A program made the position numbers and the translations under genes. Below are positions 59,669 to 64,000 of a stretch of 64,000 bases of DNA, in pieces (within the stretch, counting starts at the first letter, position 1; each line of letters begins with the position of its first letter). The DNA comes from Candidatus Solirubrobacter pratensis. GTDB taxonomy: Bacteria; Actinomycetota; Thermoleophilia; Solirubrobacterales; Solirubrobacteraceae. The notes under the pieces were generated by a model. That model searched no databases. It had not been told where the DNA came from and worked only from the letters and a program-made list of their open reading frames with translations. The stretch lies in assembly GCF_000425945.1 (NCBI RefSeq), contig NZ_AUEK01000009.1, positions 1 through 64,000 of the forward strand. The letters run 5' to 3'.

Positions 59669-61837
59669 CTACTTGATGAAGAGGATCTCCGAGTACTTCG
59701 GCAGCGGCCACACGTCGTCGGGCACGATGCGCTCGAGCCTGTCCGCGACCTCGCGGGCCGCGGCCATCGCGGGGATGACCTTGGTCTGCACGTACTTGGC
59801 GCCGCCCAGGACGTTCTCGAACTCGTCCTCCGGGTGGTCGCGGTTGGCCGCCTCCAGGGCGAAGATCGCGTCCGTGAACTGGTCGACCAGGGCGGCCGAC
59901 TCCTCGGTCAGCTTCGTCACACCCGTGCTCGAGACCGACTGCAGCGTGCCGAGCCAGCGGATCGCGGCCGGCAGCAGCAGCGTGCGCGCGATCGAGGCGG
60001 CCGTCTCGGCCTCGATGTTGATCGTGGTGATGTACTGCTCCAGCGCCACCTCGTAGCGCGAGTGCAGCTCGCGCTCCGACAGCACGTCGTACGCGCCGAA
60101 CACCTCGACCGTCGAGGGCTCGATCAGCCACGGCAGCGCGTCCGGGCTCTGGGCCAGGTTCGCCAGCCCGCGCGACTCGGCCTCGGCGTGCCACTCCTCG
60201 GAGTAGTTGTCGCCGGAGAAGACGATCCGCTTGTTTGCGCTGTACGCATCCTTCACGACCGCCAGCACCGCCTCCTCGAGCGAGGAGCCGGCGCCCGTGG
60301 CCGCCTCGAGCTTGTCGGCGAGCGCGTCGATCGCCTGCGCCACGATCGTGTTGAGAACCGTGTTGGGCAGCGCCAGCGACATGCTCGAGCCGAGCGCGCG
60401 GAACTCGAACTTGTTGCCGGTGAACGCGAACGGTGACGTGCGGTTGCGGTCGCCGCCGTGCAGCGGCAGGCGCGGGAGCACCGAGGCGCCGAGCGACAGG
60501 TACGCCTGCGGCGTGGCGGCGTCGCCCGACCCCGACTCGATCGCGTTGAAGATCTTCTCGAGCTCGGCGCCGAGGAAGATCGAGATGATGGCCGGCGGCG
60601 CCTCGTTGGCGCCGAGGCGGTGGTCCTGGCCGGCGTTGGCGACCGACGCGCGCAGCAGCTGCTGGTGCGAGTTGACCGCCTGGATGACCGCCGAGCAGAA
60701 GAACATGAACAGCAGGTTCTCGTGCGGCGTGTCGCCCGGATCGAGCAGGTTGACGCCCGTGTCGGTGCCCATCGACCAGTTGTTGTGCTTGCCGGAGCCG
60801 TTGACGCCCGCGAACGGCTTCTCGTGCAGCAGGCAGACGAGCCCGTAGCGGCGCGCCACGTTCTGCATCACCTGCATCGTCAGCTGCTGATGGTCGGAGC
60901 CGACGTTGGAGTTCTCGAAGATCGGCGCGACCTCGTACTGCGCCGGCGCGACCTCGTTGTGGCGCGTCTTGATCGGCACGCCGAGCTTCGCCAGCTCCTG
61001 CTCGGTCTCCAGCATGCACGCGAGCACGCGCTCTGGGATCGAGCCGAAGTAGTGGTCGTCGAGCTCCTGCCCCTTCGGCGGCTTCGCGCCGTAGAGCGTG
61101 CGCCCGGTGATCACCAGGTCAGGACGCTCGAAGAAGTACTGCTCGTCGATCAGGAAGTACTCCTGCTCGGGCCCGACGGTGGTGAATACGTGCGACGCGC
61201 CCTGCACGCCGAGCAGGCCCAGAGCGCGGATCGCGGACTTCGACAGCGCGTCCATCGAGCGCAGCAGCGGGATCTTGTTGTCCAGCGCCTCGCCGGTCCA
61301 GGACGTGAACGCCGTCGGGATGCACAGCAGTGCGCCGTTCGGGTTCTCGAGGATGAACGCCGGCGAGGACGGGTCCCAGGCCGTGTAGCCGCGCGCCTCG
61401 AAGGTGGCGCGGATGCCGCCGGTCGGGAACGAGGACGCGTCCGGCTCGCCCTGGATCAGCTCCTTGCCCGAGAACTCGGCGATCGCGTTGCCGTCGCCCG
61501 TCGGGCCGTAGAAGGAGTCGTGCTTCTCGGCCGTCGAGTTGGTCAGCGGCTGGAACCAGTGGGTGTAGTGGGTCGCGCCGCGCTCCATCGCCCATTCCCG
61601 CATGGCGGAGGCGACGGCGTCGGCGAGCGCAGGCTCGAGGGGGTTGCCCTTGGCGATCGTCGCCTCGAGCTGCTTGAACAGGCCCTTCGGAAGGCGCTGG
61701 CGCTGCACGGCGATCGAGAAGACGCTCTCGCCGAAGATGTTCGCGCTCGGCAGCGTCAGATCCGCCTGCCCGAGCGCGCCGCCGTTGGGGCTCCACTGGG
61801 CGGCGCTGACATTTGGCGTACGGGTGCGGGTTGGCAT
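59669..61837 (-). CDS. glnN: Glutamine synthetase type III
   Basis: 722 aa, the length of [17 protein letters not shown] start, [41 protein letters not shown] (ATP/Glu site) and [20 protein letters not shown] match GlnN. It makes glutamine from glutamate and ammonium. ATG 61837 with GAGGAGG 12 nt upstream. Divergent from amtB-glnK, placing ammonium uptake and assimilation under one 286-bp control region. Confidence 0.95.
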   Translation of the reverse strand: MPTRTRTPNVSAAQWSPNGGALGQADLTLPSANIFGESVFSIAVQRQRLPKGLFKQLEATIAKGNPLEPALADAVASAMREWAMERGATHYTHWFQPLTNSTAEKHDSFYGPTGDGNAIAEFSGKELIQGEPDASSFPTGGIRATFEARGYTAWDPSSPAFILENPNGALLCIPTAFTSWTGEALDNKIPLLRSMDALSKSAIRALGLLGVQGASHVFTTVGPEQEYFLIDEQYFFERPDLVITGRTLYGAKPPKGQELDDHYFGSIPERVLACMLETEQELAKLGVPIKTRHNEVAPAQYEVAPIFENSNVGSDHQQLTMQVMQNVARRYGLVCLLHEKPFAGVNGSGKHNNWSMGTDTGVNLLDPGDTPHENLLFMFFCSAVIQAVNSHQQLLRASVANAGQDHRLGANEAPPAIISIFLGAELEKIFNAIESGSGDAATPQAYLSLGASVLPRLPLHGGDRNRTSPFAFTGNKFEFRALGSSMSLALPNTVLNTIVAQAIDALADKLEAATGAGSSLEEAVLAVVKDAYSANKRIVFSGDNYSEEWHAEAESRGLANLAQSPDALPWLIEPSTVEVFGAYDVLSERELHSRYEVALEQYITTINIEAETAASIARTLLLPAAIRWLGTLQSVSSTGVTKLTEESAALVDQFTDAIFALEAANRDHPEDEFENVLGGAKYVQTKVIPAMAAAREVADRLERIVPDDVWPLPKYSEILFIK

Positions 61838-62123
61838 TGCGGGCGTGGTCCTCCTCAGGATCAGAGACTGCGGGCAGAGCGTATGCGCGCGCGGCGGAGC
61901 GTTGTTTGTCCCGGTGTCCAAATTGGGGCGACCGGCGTTCGCCCGGCGTCATGCCGCGATCGTCTGCGGTCGCCTCGACCGCAGGGAGAACTGCGGCGGG
62001 CGAATCTTCGACACGGGGACAATGAGCTTCCGACGCCCCGTGCGGAGACTCCTTACAGGAAATGTTTCGTCCTGCGTCCGCTCAAGCTCGGACGTCGGAC
62101 GACGTTAGACAAGAGGAGGATCG
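61838..62123. other. Divergent glnN/amtB control region
   Basis: 286 bp with no gene. Contains an unusually AT-rich patch TTACAGGAAATGTTTC (62053-62068), which recalls half-sites of nitrogen regulators such as GlnR but does not match a full consensus. A GAGGAGG ribosome site serves amtB. No terminator-like hairpin was identified. Confidence 0.5.
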
Positions 62124-63611
62124 ATGCGCAGGACTCGCTGGGCCGCCGGCGTGGGGGCCGGGCTGCTCGCGCTGGCCGTCTTGCCGGCTGCAGCACTGGC
62201 CGACGGCGGCACGCTGAAGGCAGCAGTAGCCGGGCAGCTCCCGTCCGACGTCGCCATCAACTCGGTGTGGGTGCTGGTGGCCGGCATCCTCGTCATGTTC
62301 ATGCAGGCGGGCTTCGCCTTCCTGGAGATCGGCTTCTCCCGCGGCAAGAACGCCGGCACCGTCGTCGCGAAGATCCTCGTGAACTTCGCCATCTGCGCCC
62401 TGATGTTCTACGCGGTCGGCTTCGCGTTCTCGTTCGGCGCGGGCAACCAGATCATCGGCACGCACGGCTTCTTCCTGGCCGGCGGGAACGCCGCGGCGAA
62501 CTTCCCGCTCGCCTGGTCCGGTCCCAAGTCGACCGGCCACGTGACGGTCGAGACGCTGTGGTTCTTCCAGTTCGTGTTCTGCGCGGTCTCCCTGGCGATC
62601 GTCTGGGGCACGACGCTCGAGCGCATCAAGTTCGGCGTCTACATCATCTACGCCGTCGTCTTCTCGGCGATCATCTATCCGGTCGGCGCGCACTGGATCT
62701 TCGGCGGCGGCTGGCTCGCCACGAAGTTCGGCATGCAGGACTTCGCCGGCTCGACGGTGGTCCACCTGATGGGCGCGACCGGCGCGCTCGCGGCGCTGCT
62801 GCTGCTGGGCGCCCGGCGCGGCAAGTACGGCGCCGACGGCAAGCCGCGCGCGATCCCCGGTCACAACATGCCGCTGTTCGGCCTCGGCATCCTGATCCTC
62901 TGGCTGGGCTGGTTCGGGTTCAACCCGGGCTCCGGCCTGCAGGCCATGGACGGGCGCTTCCCGGAGATCGCGATGGTCACGAACCTCGCGGCCGCCGCCG
63001 GCGTGATCAGCGCGGTGGCGGTGATGTACACCAAGACCAAGAAGATCGACATCGGCATGGCGGGCAACGGCGCGATCGCCGCGCTCGTCGCCATCACCGC
63101 GCCCTCCGGGTACGTGGAGCTGTGGGCGGCGCCGATCATCGGCGCGGTCGCCGGCGTGATCGTCGTGTACGGCGTGTTCGCGATCGACAAGAAGATCGAC
63201 GACCCGGTCGGCGCGCTCTCCGCGCACGGCCTCGCCGGCATCTGGGGCACGATCTCCTGCGGCATCTTCACGGCGCCGCGCCTGGCGAAGTACAACGCGG
63301 TCGGCGATCCGGGCCTCGTCTACTCCGGCTCGCTGCACCAGCTCCTCGCGCAGATCCTCGGCGTGGCGTCCGCGTTCGCGTTCGTGTTCGTGCTGTCCTT
63401 CGCCACGTTCTGGGCGATCAAGAAGACCTATGGCCTGCGTGTCAGCGCCGAGGAAGAGGACGCCGGACTGGACATCTCGGAGCATGGGATGTACGGGTAT
63501 CCCGAGCAGTTCATCCCCGCCCCCGAGCTGATCGGCTATTCGGCGCCTGCAACGCTGGGTACGCCACCGGCACGGGTGGCGACCGCATCCACTCGGGAGG
63601 TCCCAGCGTGA
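62124..63611 (+). CDS. amtB: Ammonium transporter AmtB
   Basis: 495 aa: a cleavable signal peptide (about 1-27) and 11 helices. FMQAGFAFLEIGFSRGKNAG is the first signature; the twin pore His are in GAHWIFGG and SAHGLAGIWGT. C-terminal tail 420-495 is longer than usual and acidic/Pro-rich. ATG after AAGAGGAGG. GlnK starts in its stop codon. Confidence 0.96.
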   Translation: MRRTRWAAGVGAGLLALAVLPAAALADGGTLKAAVAGQLPSDVAINSVWVLVAGILVMFMQAGFAFLEIGFSRGKNAGTVVAKILVNFAICALMFYAVGFAFSFGAGNQIIGTHGFFLAGGNAAANFPLAWSGPKSTGHVTVETLWFFQFVFCAVSLAIVWGTTLERIKFGVYIIYAVVFSAIIYPVGAHWIFGGGWLATKFGMQDFAGSTVVHLMGATGALAALLLLGARRGKYGADGKPRAIPGHNMPLFGLGILILWLGWFGFNPGSGLQAMDGRFPEIAMVTNLAAAAGVISAVAVMYTKTKKIDIGMAGNGAIAALVAITAPSGYVELWAAPIIGAVAGVIVVYGVFAIDKKIDDPVGALSAHGLAGIWGTISCGIFTAPRLAKYNAVGDPGLVYSGSLHQLLAQILGVASAFAFVFVLSFATFWAIKKTYGLRVSAEEEDAGLDISEHGMYGYPEQFIPAPELIGYSAPATLGTPPARVATASTREVPA

Positions 63612-63982
63612 AGAAGATCGAGGCGTTCATCCGGCACGAGGCGTTCGAGCCGATCCGGATGGAGCTGCTGTCCTTGGGGTTCCCCTCGCTGTCGATCTCG
63701 GAGGTCAAGGGCTCCGGGCGTCAGAAGGGGATCACCGAGCGCTACCGCGGCGCCGAGCTGACCAACTGGCTGCGGCCGAAGGTCAAGATCGAATGCGTGG
63801 TGGCGAGCGGCGATGTGCAGACGGTGGTCGACGCCATCCTCAAGCATGCCCGGACGGGATCCATCGGCGACGGCAAGGTGTTCGTCCTGCCGGTCGAGGA
63901 GGCGTATCGCATCCGCACCGGCGAGTCCGGTGAGGAGACCCTGCAGGCCCACCCGGAGGCCGCCATCCAGGCGGCCTCCTGA
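63608..63982 (+). CDS. glnK: P-II nitrogen regulatory protein GlnK, lacking Tyr51
   Basis: 124 aa. VKGSGRQKGITERYRGAELTNW is the T-loop with Tyr46 kept, but residue 51 is Leu; RTGSIGDGKVFVLPVEEAYRIRTGESG is the B/C-loop nucleotide site. GlnK blocks AmtB when nitrogen is plentiful. Actinobacterial and proteobacterial GlnK are adenylylated or uridylylated on Tyr51, impossible here. GTG start in a GTGA overlap with amtB. Confidence 0.95.
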   Translation: MKKIEAFIRHEAFEPIRMELLSLGFPSLSISEVKGSGRQKGITERYRGAELTNWLRPKVKIECVVASGDVQTVVDAILKHARTGSIGDGKVFVLPVEEAYRIRTGESGEETLQAHPEAAIQAAS

Positions 63983-64000
63983 CAGGCAGGCGTTCAAGGC

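Noticed and set aside
60458..63982. 1174-codon plus-strand frame
   Set aside because: Crosses glnN antisense and amtB out of frame; only its end (glnK) is real.

Overview
The window is a very GC-rich (low-70s percent by eye), gene-dense bacterial chromosome segment with no rRNA, tRNA, phage or CRISPR. Gene content (HemQ-type heme synthesis, a type III glutamine synthetase next to AmtB-GlnK, Holin-X/DUF3618 envelope proteins, the SDR, acyl-CoA dehydrogenase and crotonase set, many GTG starts with GTGA/ATGA overlaps) fits an actinobacterium, most likely Thermoleophilia/Solirubrobacterales. That placement rests on family knowledge, not on a search.

Layout. 1-335: GC-rich tandem repeat tract. 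336-3067: PLP acyl transferase, RidA, crotonase and biotinyl carrier. 3308-9264: acyltransferase, a repressor-controlled MFS pump, lipoprotein, cupin, SDR and acyl-CoA dehydrogenase. 9298-14600: crotonase, arginase-like protein, two GGDEF proteins (one degenerate) and a biotin-dependent carboxyltransferase. 14597-19035: a beta-keto acid cleavage enzyme, CoA racemase/transferase and thioesterase run, facing a USP-P450 pair; a near-identical hairpin element precedes a start codon on each side. 19102-22164: permease, then a nitrilase-TetR operon with a TGACCGGTCA operator. 22176-23546: small envelope proteins. 23543-31556: AI-2E permease, DegV, YCII plus an ECF42-like sigma factor, M24 peptidase, PRC barrel and winged-helix protein. 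31553-36898: methyltransferase, two-component system, amidotransferase, a broken amino-acid permease and the Grx-BolA/ErpA Fe-S set. 36995-43113: glycosidase-like protein, membrane protein, thioredoxin-like lipoprotein, DNA glycosylase, DHH phosphoesterase and HemQ. 43228-51492: a glycosyltransferase-flippase fusion, patatin, a LuxR/LAL regulator truncated into a methyltransferase fragment, and a GGDEF-EAL protein. 51542-58772: MetH, remnants of an ABC permease and a MarR regulator, epimerase and a second MFS pump. 58939-59109: a foldback MITE. 59106-63982: truncated hemoglobin, GSIII, AmtB and GlnK.

How the genes work together: much of the segment is acyl-CoA metabolism (two crotonases, acyl-CoA dehydrogenase, SDR, carboxyltransferase and biotinyl carrier, CoA racemase, BKACE, thioesterase, a FadR-like regulator). 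A second theme is nitrogen handling (GSIII, AmtB, GlnK, nitrilase), and a third is c-di-GMP signalling.

Most notable: the repeated intercistronic hairpin (16.6 and 19.06 kb); two genes whose only plausible starts are CTG inside CTGA overlaps; three deletion scars (35.4, 48.5 and 55.6 kb); a 171-bp MITE in a CTAG stop site; a GlnK with Leu instead of Tyr51; a palindrome joining the -10 boxes of bolA and erpA; and many TANNNT boxes 6-9 nt from start codons, which suggest leaderless transcription.
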